Program-made: the position numbers and the translations under genes
NCBI GenBank assembly: GCA_013368325.1
Contig: JAACJK010000226.1
Location: 310,001 to 374,000 of the forward strand
DNA length: 64,000 bases
Reading direction: 5' to 3'
Source of the DNA: Ephemerocybe angulata
Taxonomy: Eukaryota; Basidiomycota; Agaricomycetes; Agaricales; Psathyrellaceae
Notes under the pieces: generated by a model
The model's input: only the letters and a program-made list of their open reading frames with translations
Database searches by the model: none
What the model was told of the DNA's origin: nothing
Shown here: piece after piece, positions 25,681-37,776 of the stretch
Numbering within the stretch: position 1 is the stretch's first letter
Layout: the number at the start of each line of letters is the position of its first letter

Positions 25681-25928
25681 GGGCCCACTGGCATGGCCAC
25701 GCTCGATTGGTGAGGTTTTGGTGTTCTCCCGATGGCCGTGACCACCCTACTCACGACGTTAACAAGCCATTGTAGTATAAATTTTTGGTGGAGTACTCTT
25801 ATACAGGATTACTTTGTTACAGTTGTGCTGGAAGACATGGACTTGAGAGGGGAGTCCGAATATAGTCGCCACTTCGAGGTGTGTGGATGGTTTATCTCTG
25901 CAATAGGATAAGGTGCCCAGTAGAAGTG

Positions 25929-26424
25929 CTAGTTTCTCAAGAGACCTTTGATGCGGTTGAAAATATTCTCAATCGGCTCGAGGAACGAGAAGTTGCACTG
26001 ACAAAGCGTAACAGTTAGCTTCGATACATCAAACCAAAAACCGACGACTTACAGCGAGTCCGATACGGATAGGATGATAGTTGATCGCAGGGTCCCTAGG
26101 TTCTCTTCCTACAGCGATACTCGACGCCGTTTTATTTGCCTGAGCCATGTCAGCCCGGAGTGGCGCGGACAACTGCCCCGAAGCTAGCGTGTCTCCCGAA
26201 GTGTAATTCTATAAGCAGCAATGCCAATGAGAGGTGAGTGCAAGGTATACTGGTACGCCCTCGCGGCATGAGTATGGCCTACGTACAAAGGTAGTGCCTG
26301 AGAATATGCCTTGATGATAGCTGACGGACCGCGCCCGCACTTGGTTGCCTGGATGGTCCTTCTCGAGAACGCTCACGGCGCCGCACGGCTTTGACTCGAA
26401 GGAAAAGATGGAGGGGAGTTTCAT
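25929..26424 (-). CDS. Small three-exon protein, unknown family, copy A
   Basis: Exons 26424-26287, 26208-26053 and 25997-25929 (46, 52 and 22 codons) are all joined in phase 0 by GTACGT/ATAG and GTAAGT/TCAG introns, giving 120 aa. I do not recognise the family. Conserved blocks are: exon 1, MKxPSxFSFESK, VLE, QVRARSVSYHQG, SGTTF; exon 2, NYTSGDxLASGQ and YHPIRIGLA; exon 3, CNFSFLEPIENIFNRIKGLL, which looks like an amphipathic helix. There is no signal peptide, transmembrane segment or Cys pattern. It is paralogous to the genes at 29853, 52978 and 57112 and to the relic at 49253. A TATATAAA box lies about 80 bp upstream. Preserved introns and frames in diverged copies suggest real coding genes. 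Confidence 0.75.
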
Positions 26425-26502
26425 GATAACGGGGTGGGCAGTGATGCAGATTGGGATGGATGTGAGATGTCGTGTTATATGAGAGAGGGTGCTAGGAACG
26501 AG

Positions 26503-26510
26503 TTTATATA
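26503..26510 (-). promoter_or_regulatory. TATA box of small gene copy A
   Basis: TATATAAA on the minus strand, about 80 bp upstream of the ATG at 26424. TATA-type boxes at similar distances precede copies C and D. Confidence 0.5.
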
Positions 26511-26519
26511 GTACCCATG

Positions 26520-27640
26520 CCACCTCAAGCGAACCGATCTGAGATAGTGCCCTTCCCAAAGCGGCTGCATGAGGGGACTGGGCTCGTGAGAATCCACTGC
26601 TTCGGGGCCTCGGGCGCTTGCGCTCGCGCACGAGCGCACTGGGGTGCAATTTTTAGGCTGCAGCTCGTGCCCAAGTCAATTGATTACTTAACGGTGTACT
26701 CTGGAGGCACTATGAACGTATTTTAATTGGGAGTATACCTGAAGGTACAGTGACACTCTGAGCATCGTGTTCTGGGGCTAAAATACACTGCTCTACCGGC
26801 GACCTATTAATTTGACGACCTGCTTCTCAATCGAAACGCAGTGGGATAACATCATGCGTTCATTTTCGTGAAAGTCTATGCGCCACTGAAAATAGCCCTG
26901 ATGGGGATGAAGCTGCATTCGTCGCTCGGCGGTCAGCTGAGTTACCGCAGCATTCTGAGTCCTAGACCTCCACCGACAGGACTCCGATATCCAAGGTAGC
27001 CTCCACCATATATTGGCGCATTGGCTAAGATACACACCCCAAAGAGCCAAAGAGCGATAAAAGCACACCCAGCACGTTGAGAGCCATACAGTCCCCACCG
27101 CCAATTGCAATGGCAAAATCACCTTTGGATACCATTATCGCAAGCACAGCTCACAGCATAGCTCAATGAACTGCCCAGTGCTACCTTTGGGCTTGTGTTT
27201 TATGACGTTGAACAGTCAAATGTTCGACTCCCTTCACAAATTCTGAAGGGAATACGAACGGCGTCATGCGCTCGAAACTTACGAGAGACTCTCAGGAAGC
27301 TGCCAACTTTCGATTCTGAGGCTTAAGGTCCGAGAGCGATACACCTCGTTTGGAGATGGAAAGGCAGCCGATGATTATCTCTGCGCGATCCAATCATTTC
27401 TCCGCTCGAGAAAACCGCAGAAGGTCAGCCAGCGTCGATTGAGCTGCCCTATCATGATCAAAACGCCACTAAACTCCAAGGGTGTCAGATCGTGCCATGC
27501 TTCGAGAGCGCAGAAGTTTAACAGCGTCGATTAAATAAGTTGGCCTATCACGCCAGCGCCACAGAAGACTCGGATATATGTTACCTTGAAGGTTTGAGGA
27601 ATCAAAGGGGCGTCAGATCGTGCCATGCTTAACTTCGACC
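26520..27640. other. Intergenic with a short tandem duplication
   Basis: No gene recognised. CAGCGTCGATT ... GTCAGATCGTGCCATGCTT occurs twice (about 27430-27500 and 27520-27625), a diverged tandem duplication of about 120 bp. Confidence 0.4.
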
Positions 27641-28095
27641 TCGAAAGCTGAAATCAAAACCAAATAAAAATATAGCTTGTGACAAAACACACAAGTGGGT
27701 AGTAATACTAACACAACACGAACACGAACACAAATCACAGACACGCAAGAAAAGACACAATGGTCAACAGCTACACAGATAGGGATGTACACACGCGCGC
27801 GGCATCGAGCAGCGCGCGAGTTGGGTTGGCCTGTCGAAGGCGCGCGGGGGTAAGAAGTCAGGTAAACCAGGAAATGGGGAGAGAGACAGTAGAATGGGCG
27901 AATAGGCGAATGGAACAGGGTATAGGATGGGTATACAATTCGAAATTAGAGTCGAACGTGGAGCCTTGGACGGTGACGAATAAGTAAGGCGGGACCGGGT
28001 CAGCGAATGGGAAGTGAGCGAGCGTTAGGCTCGAGCTCCGAAGCCGAAAGCCGAAGGTCGAAGAAGGGCGAGGGAACGAACGAAGCGATGGACGC

Positions 28096-29345
28096 TTAGA
28101 ACCCCCTCTTAGCATGCACCGCATGATGCCCCCCAATAGCCCTCTTCACCTCCTCCCTCTTCACCAAATCCCCCCTCCTCACCTCCTCACGCCTAACCTC
28201 CTCGCGCGCCTCCATCTACCTCCTCTCAGCAGCCGCGCGCCGCCTCTTGCGCTGGCACGACGTCGGACACTGAGCTTTCTCCGAGATGGGTTTGGGTGCT
28301 TCGGCGGGGGAGGTCGTGTCCGAGGAGGAGGAGGAGGAGCCGGTCAGAGAGTTGGAGCCAGAAGTCGTGCCGCCTGCCTTGCCACCAGAGGTCGAGGAAC
28401 CGGTGGAAGTCGACCCAGCAGCAGTACTCGTAGGCGCATTATTCGCCTTCGCACCCTGCGTACTCGTCGGCTTACTCGTCGAACTCGAACTCGACGACGA
28501 AGCAGGAGCCGATCCCCTAAAGATACCATTCTGCGCCCCATCCCTAAACCCCATCCCCATATTATACCCCGGACTCCTAAACTCCCCCCTCCGATCCCTC
28601 CCCTCCACCTCGACATTATTCCCCTCCGCCTGATTCCAATACAACATCTGCTTACATCCCCCCACACACCCTCCTTCATTCCCCTCACACCCCACGGGCG
28701 CCTTCGCCGGCACTTTCACCGGCACCGTGCTCTTCGCGTTGGAGACGCGGCATTTGAAGGCCTGGTGGTACATGTTGGGTTGCCCACAGCCGTTGGGGAC
28801 CCAGCCCCAGGCGCATGTGCATCCGTCTGGAGGGCAGGAGGGGAGGGCGGAGGGGACGTCGTAGTAGATTATGCGCTTCCAGGGGGTGTTGTACCGGACT
28901 GAGAAGACGACGAGGTTTTCGGGGGTTACTTGTTTATGTCGGACTGCGAGGAGGGTTGGGTCGATCTTTTCTTTTTTTGGGGGAGGGGTGGAGGGAGGGA
29001 GAGAGGGGGGAAGGCGGGAAGGGAGCAGGGAGGAGGAAGGGAGGGGACGTACGTGGTATGAGATGGCAAAGGTCCTGCGCGTGCATGTTCGGCGACGTGA
29101 TGCACCCCGCGTCATGCTACATCCACCAAAGTCAACGTCAATGTAAGTAAGAATCGACTCATAACTCCATAAACCCAGGAGGGAACGCGAGAAAGGGAGA
29201 GGGGAGAGAGAGACGTACGTATTCCTGGGAATAGAGTCACCATCGGGCCACTCGCTGGTGTCGCGGCTGCCGGAGGAGAGCTCGGTCTTGGCGCGGTTGG
29301 AGACAATCTCGATTTTGAAGGAGCCGCCGGGGGGAGGTACAAGTG
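28096..29345 (-). pseudogene. AA14 LPMO pseudogene B (5'-truncated, frameshift, nonsense)
   Basis: This second AA14 copy is truncated at the same point of exon 3 as copy A, so A and B derive from one truncated ancestor. The last exon is long and nearly complete: VTPENLVVFSVRYNTPWKR, CTCAWGWVPNGCGQPNMYHQ, a Ser-rich linker and SCQRKRRRAAAERR. There are two lesions. First, about 22 bp are missing between MHAQD and FAISYH, shifting the frame. Second, a TAG replaces the Glu codon after AERR (stop at 28216-28218), before the EEVRR tail, which continues to the old stop at 28096. The signal peptide and N-terminal His exons are absent. The downstream 450 bp match the intact gene's 3' flank. A nonfunctional duplicate. 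Confidence 0.88.
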
Positions 29346-29585
29346 TTTGGGGGTAGTACGACGCTCAGGTTGACCTCTCGCGTTGGTTGAGCAAAGGGTG
29401 ACGATGAAAGCGTTATCCGCTGTCGAGACCTAGCATTGTCCGCCCTCCACGCTCATTCCCATGCACACAAAAGGGCGCCGATGAGAACTTGAGGTGGTTG
29501 GGCGTGTCCTTGCATGAGCGTTGCAATCGTCGAACCGATATGGGAGACTCGGACGTCGATCGCGACGCAGCACGGAGTTGTCTCC

Positions 29586-29625
29586 GATGCAAGCTCCGCT
29601 CGGCCATTGCCGTGGGGTAAGCGCC
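29586..29625 (-). repeat. Conserved downstream element, copy 2
   Basis: On the minus strand: GGCGCTTACCCCACGGCAAT then GGCCGAGCGGAGCTTGCATC. It lies about 250 bp after the stop of small gene copy B and just before AA14 pseudogene B, as in block A. Confidence 0.65.
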
Positions 29626-29852
29626 CACGCTCGACCAGGGAGGTTTTGGTGTTCTGCCAAGGTTCACCTTGTTCATCACGTTGAAGAGGCACTGGGATGT
29701 GAATAATAAGGTGTATACTGCATACAGAAAATATACATATGCTATCTTTCCGGGAGACATGGACTCTAGACTAGGAGGAGGTATACTGGCCGTTGCTTCA
29801 AAAGTTGGAAATCCCGTCTCCCTCTGCAATAGGAAGGTGTCCGGTGAAGGCG

Positions 29853-30361
29853 CTAGCCGTTGAGGAGACCCTTGATACGGTTGAAGACTTTCTCGATAGG
29901 CTCAAGGAATGAGAAGTTGCACTAAACGAACGTAGCAGTTAGCTTCGAGCGCGTACATCATACCAAAATCAACGACTTACAGCGAGTCCGATACGGATAG
30001 GATGACATTTGAGCGTGTCAGTGGATCCACGAAAATCTCTTTCCAAAGCGACATTCGATGCCGCCCCATCTGCCTGATACGTTGCAGCCCGGCGTGGTGC
30101 AGACTGCCTTGAAGCCAGCGCGTCCCCAGAAGTATAGTTCTAGATGGTATTGTAGAAACCGGTGAGTGGGACGTGTGCACATGGTGAGTACAATAATACG
30201 CGAGTGAGGTATAGCCCACGTACAAATGATGTCCCAGACAATACACCTTGTCGGTAGCAAATGGTTCGCGCTCGCACTTGGCTGCCCGGAGGGCCATCGT
30301 CCTCAAGAACAATGACGCCACCTCCCTTCGACTGGAAGGAAAACGTAGAAGTGCGCTTCAT
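29853..30361 (-). CDS. Small three-exon protein, unknown family, copy B
   Basis: Exons 30361-30224, 30139-29981 and 29921-29853 (46, 53 and 22 codons) are phase-0 throughout, giving 121 aa. It has the same family blocks as copy A: MKRTSTFSFQSKGGGVIVLE, QVRARTICYRQG, SGTSF, then NYTSGDALAS, CHPIRIGLA and CNFSFLEPIEKVFNRIKGLL. It is closest to copies A and D. The middle of exon 2 is variable in sequence and length between paralogs, while both ends are fixed. It sits in a duplicated block with the downstream element and AA14 pseudogene B. Upstream, TACATAAG stands where copy A has TATATAAA, so expression may differ. Function unknown; no signal peptide. Confidence 0.75.
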
Positions 30362-30873
30362 GAGAATAATGTTGGGAGCTGCAGTAGATGGGATGACGGT
30401 GCTGAGCTGGGCTGGGGTGGCTGAATGCACAAACTGGGCGCGAGACTGAGGTCTTATGTACCTGGCAGGACCCGCATCACGGTAAAATAAAAGCACATCA
30501 CACAGGGAACCACCTCGTATCTGCCCTCAAGAGCTCGATATCCCCTGATCGAGCTTCACCTGACCATCTTGGGATACAGCTAGAGATAGACAGCGAGGAT
30601 CGAGATCTCACTGAGCGCGTGGATTCCAATGCAATACGCAGGAACGTCACCCACAATTCACTTTTCTAACACGAGGGACCAATGCCGGAACTCAGAGTAG
30701 CCCTTTTGCCCGAGAACGACCCATCCACTGTCACCCGATATGTACTAGTTCCGTGCCACCTGAAGAGCGCCACCTGAGGATCATGCAAATGCTATCACCC
30801 ACCTTTCGCGCAGTCACACAAAAGTCTACATGCGTGCTTGTCGCACAGCCTGAGTGTGAGAGTGCGCGCACAG

Positions 30874-30948
30874 GCTCCGGACATTCTGCCAGACAGGCTG
30901 GACAAATGTCACGCTCCGGACATTCTGGACAGGCTGGACAAATGTCAC
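30874..30948. repeat. Short tandem repeat, 2 x about 37 bp
   Basis: GCTCCGGACATTCT...CAGGCTGGACAAATGTCAC occurs at 30874-30912 and 30913-30948, the second copy lacking a few bases. No gene lies here. Confidence 0.8.
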
Positions 30949-31165
30949 GCTCCCACGGGTTCGAGATCCTAATATCGCGGCCACTGGGAAACTGGTAATG
31001 CGAACGGCAATAGCAACGAGTATTCAAGTTTCGCCGCTATTGCATGGTTAAATCTAACTCGTGATATGTTCGATGCGATGCCTCAGATGTTTTTCTTTGC
31101 TTCATTTTCCTGTACCTATCGCCAACCTCAGCGCAAAGTTTTAAGTCGAACCGCCATGACGATGT

Positions 31166-31342
31166 CATGAGTCGCCCGATGTGGTTTCGAAGTCCGCCTA
31201 AGAAGGACATTTGCAGGCTGGTCCTTGGAATTACTTATCACGACAGTGTTATGAGAGGCCATGAGTCGCCCGATGTGGATGTGTCAATGGTAGTTTTGAA
31301 GTCCGCCTAAGAAGGACATTTGCACGCTTAGTGGTCCCTGGA
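31166..31342. repeat. Diverged tandem duplication of about 90 bp
   Basis: GAGTCGCCCGATGTGG ... AAGTCCGCCTAAGAAGGACA then TTTGCA appears at 31169-31215 and 31263-31324. No coding potential is shared. Confidence 0.7.
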
Positions 31343-31744
31343 AGTTGGGATGCAGATATGGCCGGAGCTGTCAGTTACCAGCATGGAATAAGAATAGACT
31401 CGCCGGAGGCTCATCCCACAAAAGGGTCACGGGCCGCAGAACTTGGTGTATTCATTCCCCTTGAAGGTGCCCCGCACGCCATCCAAACCAGCATTTCTTA
31501 CAGGTATTGCCAGAGTAACTCGAGTTCTGACATTAACCATCATGTACCGAGGGTCTTGCAATAAGCTATAAGTAGCCCTCTCCAGACAGCCTCTGAAGAG
31601 CGAGGCGCTGATTACCGGTCGCGCCCAACGGAACCCTGGTACGAGCTCGCAGGGCATCCCGAGAACGATCGCCGGGCGCTTAAACGTCGAAACTCCGCCA
31701 GTATCGAACTCACCTGGAAATTCCCTCAATCTCATGCCTCCTTA

Positions 31745-32010
31745 ACAGTGAAACGTACAGCAACTCGTATCTTCCCCGGGTTTGGTTTACAAAACAAGGT
31801 CAATCGAAAAGATAGTAGGTCTGAGTTCCAGGAAGGCTTTGAAAGCTACAAGGTTACTGGCATGGAAGCACCCCTTTCTATGAGCCCCCGAGCATATATA
31901 TCGTAAGTACGACATATTCAAATCCTGACCGCAGCACTGACTTAATTAATACCGTCCATCGGCACTGCGTTTTGGCATCCACAAGTTCAAATGTCGCCCA
32001 GATAAGATAG
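31745..32010 (+). repeat. Dispersed repeat, copy 2
   Basis: Partner of 19218-19495. The same anchors appear in the same order (AACTCGTATCTTCCCC, AAGATAG, GAAGCACCCC, GGCATCCACAAGTTCAAA). Copies are about 12 kb apart and in the same orientation. Confidence 0.55.
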
Positions 32011-32454
32011 AGAGTCAGCCATTCACCCAGAGATACTCTACGCTCCGTGACCTAGCAGGGGCATTCCGACCACGGCCCCACTGAGATAAGAGGAACGGCC
32101 CGCCCTAGGACTCGGGTCTGAGAGCGGGCGATGGCGTGGACAGGTTTTGTATCGAATCTGAGAGTCATGTTTTAGAGGGGCATAGCTGCGCGCAGCTCAT
32201 ATGACGGAGGGCGCTCAGTGAAGAAACAAGATCGAGACTCTGCGACCGAATGCCAGTGAGCGCGAATGGGGTGGAGAGAAAGGGTATCAAGTACGTACAT
32301 CTTACGACTCTGACTGCACGCCCACGCAGGAGGGAGAGATCGGACAATTGCGCGCGGTGCGGTCAAAGCTGCGAACGAGCGTTGAGTGCATCGAGCGGTG
32401 AAACCAAGGCAACGGCCCGTGAGTGTGGAATCAAGGTGCGAGCACGGTGAGCGA

Positions 32455-34025
32455 GCATGAGCGGACATAGCAGCCCGGAAGTCGGGGAACAGGCCCGTGC
32501 TGTGAAGTTGAGCTCGGGCGCTCTAGGGAAGGGCTGAAGTGACCGAGGAACCGTGGCCGCTACCACCGCGGAAACGAGCCGCGCAACTCACCCAGCGCGT
32601 TTCGCACGCACAATCTCGAAGCCTACCGAAAGGAATGGCGGATGGAAGGAGTCCAGCCAGAGGAAAGTTCAGGAAGGAAGGTAGGAAGGTAGGAGAAGGA
32701 AAGAAGGAAGGAAGCCAAGAACTTGAAGAAGGCGAGCGCTAAGCGCCAATCCACCTATCACCTATCACCTATCTGGGCAGGCCCAATGGCCACGCGAAGC
32801 GAAGCGAATATGTAGGGTTCATTGATCGATCATACCCCGATGCACGGCTTGAACGTCGAGACTTTACTATGCAGTCAGCTTGCTGAACAGGTGTAGACAA
32901 ATGAGCACTATCGCGCTCATACATTGGCTGATCTTCAAGGGGGACAGTCGGACTGTCCAGCTGAGTAACGAGTTGCGTGCAGCGCGACGCCCCAGTCAAA
33001 AAAAACGGCGGGACTGGGTGGACGGTCGTCGGTCGGTCGAAGCAACGACGTCGAGAGGCCGGCGGTCTGCCTTTGTGATCTCGGAAAAAGGCAGCGGCCT
33101 GCCTTTGTGAATCTGGCCTCAACTTGTGACTAGGGAGGATAGCCGGTAGGATGGCGGGAAAAGGCCTATGTTCAAGTGAAGTTGAACTAGCGCATGCGAC
33201 CGTGGACGGAACTTGTGCCGAGCTTTGAGGTGACCGAGAAAACCCAATCTCGAAGGAAACCTTTTTACGCGGTTATCCCAGTACTAAAGGAGTACGCGTG
33301 CGGCCCCGCCGTGTTCTGAGGTTTAGCCCATCGCTGTAAGTACCTGCGCATCACATCCCAAGCGAGGCCACCCGAGTGAGAGAGTTCTGCAAGAGCACTG
33401 ACGGCGTAGTACTCACGGCGGGACCTCTGGATCGCCCATCCCCCTGTACACGAGTGCTTAACAAGACTCGACGATTCGACTCACCCGCCACCCAGGTCGA
33501 GAGATGGAAAGAAGAAATGCTACATACGCAGTCATAGCTGCAAGCCGCAGAGGGCCCCGACCCCGGCATCTGCACACGTACGGCCAAAGCAACGACTTGA
33601 GAGACCTTTCGTGTTTGAAACCAAGCAACGGCCTGCCTCTGGATCATGATCGAGTATGAGGGGTTAGGTGGGTGGGAATAGCAGTCCGGAAAGGCGGGGA
33701 GCAGGTCCGTGTTGTGAACTATGTATGTATGACGCTGAGCGTGGGCGCCCGTGGAAGGAAGGGCTGAAGTGCCCGAGGAAACCATGGCCGCTACCACCGA
33801 GGACAGGACTCACCACGGTTACTCTGTAGCCCCCCCAGACTCAAAGTCTACGCAAAAGTAGGGCGTATGGAAGAATGGAGCCGGAGGAAGGTTCAACGTT
33901 CAACGAAAGAAGGAGAAGGAAGGAAGCCAAGATGCGCGGGCTTGGCGGGCGCCAATCCCTCGTCTGGGCAGGCCCAATCGGCACGGCCACGCGAAGCGAA
34001 GCGAATAAGGTTGATTGATCGATCA
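32455..34025. repeat. Two diverged direct repeat units
   Basis: Units at about 32455-32840 and 33650-34025 share AAGGGCTGAAGTGMCCGAGG, CATGGCCGCTACCACCG, GAAGGAAGGAAGCCAAGA and TGGGCAGGCCCAAT, then CACGCGAAGCGAAGCGAATA and TTGATCGATCA. Both contain purine-rich GGAA runs. The frames inside are unrelated between copies, so this is non-coding. Confidence 0.7.
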
Positions 34026-34766
34026 CAAGTTGCCATAAAAGGGACAATCAATGACGTTGGGTCGGTCGCCCTGACGACGGCCACGACAGTCTTTGCATCC
34101 GTCCTCGTGTATCCAAGCGCCGTTCATTCACAGCATCTGCCAGCAGACCTTCCAAAGGCTTCCAAGTACAGGACAGGACGTTGGAGATGAGTTGCAGGGT
34201 TCATGGGCTTGCCGGTGAGTTAAGAGGACGAGGACGAGGCAGGCACGGGAAAAGGATCCCGGAATCAAGGAGACATGATCTAAAATTAAACATCAGTTGC
34301 AACAGCTTGCAACAGGCACGGTCGGGACTCAGCCCCGCTGGGCCACGCAGCCCATCGCGTTTGGTAAACGCCTTTTTGTATGTAAGGAACGTTGGCAGCG
34401 AGCGCTGTCGCTTTCCTTCCTTCCTTCCTTCCTTCCACCACCGTCTCCCTTCCCCCTCCCCTTCCCTTCCCGTTCCCTTTCGCGTTTCGCTCCCCGCGCC
34501 CGCTCCTGGGCCTGTTGGTGCACCGAACCGATTGATCTCCCGGGCATATAGCCGACACCGAGCCAATCGAAGGCAAGAAGAAGTGAAGAATTAGACTTAG
34601 ACTATCCGACGGTCCTTCTTCTTCGTCCCACCTTCCACTGCTCCACTCTTTTAAACAACCACATTCCTTCCCCCCTCCCCCAACACCCTACCGACACCCC
34701 ACCTATCTCTACCTATCCTAAGTATCTACCCCCACATTCACTTAAGCACAAAGAACACGAGCGGCA
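34026..34766. other. Upstream region of the intact AA14 gene
   Basis: It contains a (TTCC)n microsatellite at about 34413-34436 and a C/T-rich leader before the ATG. No clear TATA box is present. Confidence 0.4.
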
Positions 34767-36891
34767 ATGTTCACCAAGCGCACGACGTACCTCGCCCTCC
34801 TCGCGGCAGCGCTCGGGGGCGCGAACGCCCATCTTGCCGCGTGGCACGAGGGCATGTACTGCCTCAACGTACGTCTCCCCCTCTCCCTCCCCTTATCCCG
34901 TCCCCCTCTCCCCGCTCAAAATGAACATTGAACCCTAACCCCGCCTGCAGGGCAACACAGGCAACCAAGACCTGAACAGCTACGACATCGTCACGCCCCT
35001 CTACCAACTCCCCTTCCGCGACTGGTGGTGTACGTCCCTCCCTCCCTTCCATCCGCGCTCCCCGTAACGCCGCTAACCCTCGTTGATTGATATCATCATT
35101 AACGAACACGCCGCCCATTGTTCCTGGTCGCCCTATACCGTCACCGTTGTTCCTGGTCGCCCTATACCGTTATCCTCGCGCGCACTGCAGTCCATCACGT
35201 CAACCGAGTACGCATTGCCCTTTCTTACGTTGTCCACGTTCCAGGCACTGACCCTTCCCTCCCTCTCTCTCCCTCTCTCTCCCTCCCCTCCCTCTCTCCC
35301 TCCCTCCTACGTCCTACGTCCTACGTTACTTGACGTCGAAATGATGTAGTGCGACGAGTTCCCCCCCGCCGAAGGCAAATACATCGACCTCCCCGCCGGC
35401 GGCTCCTTCAAAATCGAGATCGCCTCCAACCGCGCCAAGACCGAGCTTTCCTACGGAGGCCGCGACACGAGCGAGTGGCCCGATGGGCAGTCGTATCCTC
35501 AGGACTATGTGCGTCTCTCGCCTTCCCCTTCCCTCTCTCTCTCTCGCCCCCTGTGATCCTGTTCGCCCCTGGCGGCTCCTGGAGGCGAGAGTGGAGTAGT
35601 CGAAAGTGAATCTTACTTACCTTTGGTGTATGTAGCACGATGCGGGGTGCATCACGTCCCCGAATATGCACGCGCAGGACCAGTCGAGGGCTGCAGGCAC
35701 CGCGTTTGCCATTTCATACCACGTACGTCCTCTCCTCCACCGTCCCCTTCTCCCTCCCTGCCTCCCGTCCCTCCCTCTCCCGTCCCTCCCTTCCCCTCCC
35801 CCCTCCTCTCCACCCCTCTCCCATTTCTCTCCTCCCTCCCTCTTCCCTCTCATCCCCCTCCCTTCCCTCCTTCCATCTCCCCTCCCTCTCCTCCCCTCCC
35901 CTCCTCCCGCCCCCTCCCTCCCTCACCCCAAACACGCCCTCCCGCAACCCAATTCTAACCCTAATCAACCCCCCAGTCCGACCTAAAAGACGTAACCCCC
36001 GAAAACCTCGTCGTCTTCTCCGTCCGCTACAACACCCCCTGGAAACGCGTAATCTACTACGACGTCCCCTCCGCCCTCCCCGCCTGCCCGCCCGACGGCT
36101 GCACATGCGCCTGGGGCTGGGTCCCCAACGGCTGCGGCCAGCCCAACATGTACCACCAAGCCTTCAAATGCCGCGTCTCCAACGCTAAGAGTAGTGTGCC
36201 GGTGAAAGTCCCGGCGAAGGCGCCGAGGTGGTGTGAGGGAGATGAGGGGGGGTGTGTGGGGGGTGCGAAGCAGATGATTTATTGGAATCAGAAGGAGGGG
36301 AATAATGTTGTTGTGGATGGGCGGGATCGGAGGGGGGATTTTAAGAGTCCGGGGTATAATATGGGGATGGGGTTTAGGGATGGAGCGCAGAACGACATAT
36401 TTGGTGGATCCCCCACTCAAGGGTCTTCTTCCTCGAGTTCGAGTAAGCGGACGAGTAGTACGACGAAGCCGACGAGTACGCAGGGTGCGAAGGTCAACAA
36501 CGCACAGCCTACTTCGACTGCTGCTGGGTCGTCCCCCACCTCCTCGTCCTCGGGCTCGTCCTCGGGCTCCTCTTCCTCCTCCTCTTCCTCCGGCGACAAG
36601 ACCACCGGAAACTCTCTAACCGGCTCCTCATCCTCCTCCTCCTCGTCCCCGGCGGAAACCCCCAAGGCGTTCTCGGAGAAGGCGCAAAGGCCGCAGTCGT
36701 GTCAGAGGAAGAGGCGGCGCGCGGCTGCTGAGAGGCGGGAGATGGAGGCGCGCGAGGAGGTGAGGCGCGAGGAGGTGAGGAGGGAGGAGGTTAGAAGGGA
36801 AGAGGTGAGGAGGGAGGATTTGGTGAAGAGGGAGGAGGTGAAGAGGGCGATTGGGGGGCATCATGCGGTGCATGCTAAGAGGAGTTTCTAA
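34767..36891 (+). CDS. AA14-family lytic polysaccharide monooxygenase, intact
   Basis: Exons are 34767-34868, 34951-35029, a 17-nt micro-exon 35191-35207, 35350-35508, 35636-35722 and 35977-36891. They total 1,359 bp and encode 452 aa. A 21-residue signal peptide ends ANA, leaving H22 as the mature N-terminal copper-brace His (HLAAWHEGMYC). The second His is in GCITSPNMHAQDQ (residue 131) and the axial Tyr candidate is in NMYHQ (residue 207). Their mature spacing is close to that described for AA14 enzymes. The catalytic domain ends near residue 290 (DGAQNDIF), followed by a Ser-rich linker (294-375) and an unusual charged tail with EEVRR repeated in register (about 400-440), probably helical. 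AA14 enzymes are secreted copper oxidases linked to xylan on cellulose; the substrate here is inferred. Without the micro-exon the frame breaks at WW; with it the junction reads WWFHHVNRCDEF. Confidence 0.88.
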
Positions 36892-37767
36892 GCTTCTTCG
36901 TTCACTCTTTCTCGACCTTCGACCGAGACCTCGATCTTCGAGGCCTTCGACGTTATCCTTAGACCCCTAGACCTCGTTCGATCTTCGTACCCATTCGACT
37001 TTCGACCTCGACTTTCGACTTTCCCGCTCGAGCCTAACGCTCGCTCCTTCGCCTCCTTGGTCTCGCCTTATTCGTCACCGTCCAAGACTCACGTTCGATC
37101 CTAACCTCGAATTGTATACCCATCCTATACCCCGTTCCATTCGTCCATTCTACTCTCTCTCTCCCTGTCTTCCATTTATCTGCCTGCTTACCCCCGCGCG
37201 CCTTCGACAGGCCCGTGACGCGACTCGCCGACGCGTGCGCTGCTCGACGCTGCGCGCGTGTCCTGTGTCTGTACATTCCTATCTGTAGCTGTTGACCAGC
37301 CTGTGTTTCCTCGATTGTTTAGTGTGCTTCGTGTTCGTGTGTGTGTTAGTACTACTCACTGTGTGTTTTGTCCAATCTATACTTTTATATGTTTTAGTGC
37401 TAGTCGCGCGCGATGAACGTGTATTGGGTGAGTTGGTGGGCGCTTGGATGAACGCGTGGGTTGCGGGTGGGGTTACGGGGAGTCGAATTTGGACGAGTGA
37501 GATGTACAGTCAGTCATTTTCAGTCTGGTGCCGGTAGAGCTCGGTGGTGAGTAAGTGTGAGTGGGCAGCTGCGTGGTAGAGTTAGTTTTTAGTGAGATGG
37601 TGAGATGGATTGGTCGGAATAGGCGCTCTACTTCGGGCCCTGTAGTTGCGCTCGATCCAAGCTCGATCGGGTTAAGCCTCGCTGCTGTCAGCCTGTAAAA
37701 GATCTACTTAGGACTTGCTAAGTTCAACTACGTGCGGGTTGGGGCTGGGACGAGCCTTTCTACGATG
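36892..37767. other. AA14 3' flank
   Basis: The first 450 bp are shared with the flanks of both AA14 pseudogenes (inverted). This marks the extent of the duplications. The rest, up to the DNA transposon, holds nothing recognised. Confidence 0.5.
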
Positions 37768-37776
37768 GCGTTACAC

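Noticed and set aside
34201..34594. Overlapping Arg/Gly/Pro-rich frames before AA14
   Set aside because: They are translations of the (TTCC)n microsatellite and its surroundings in all frames.
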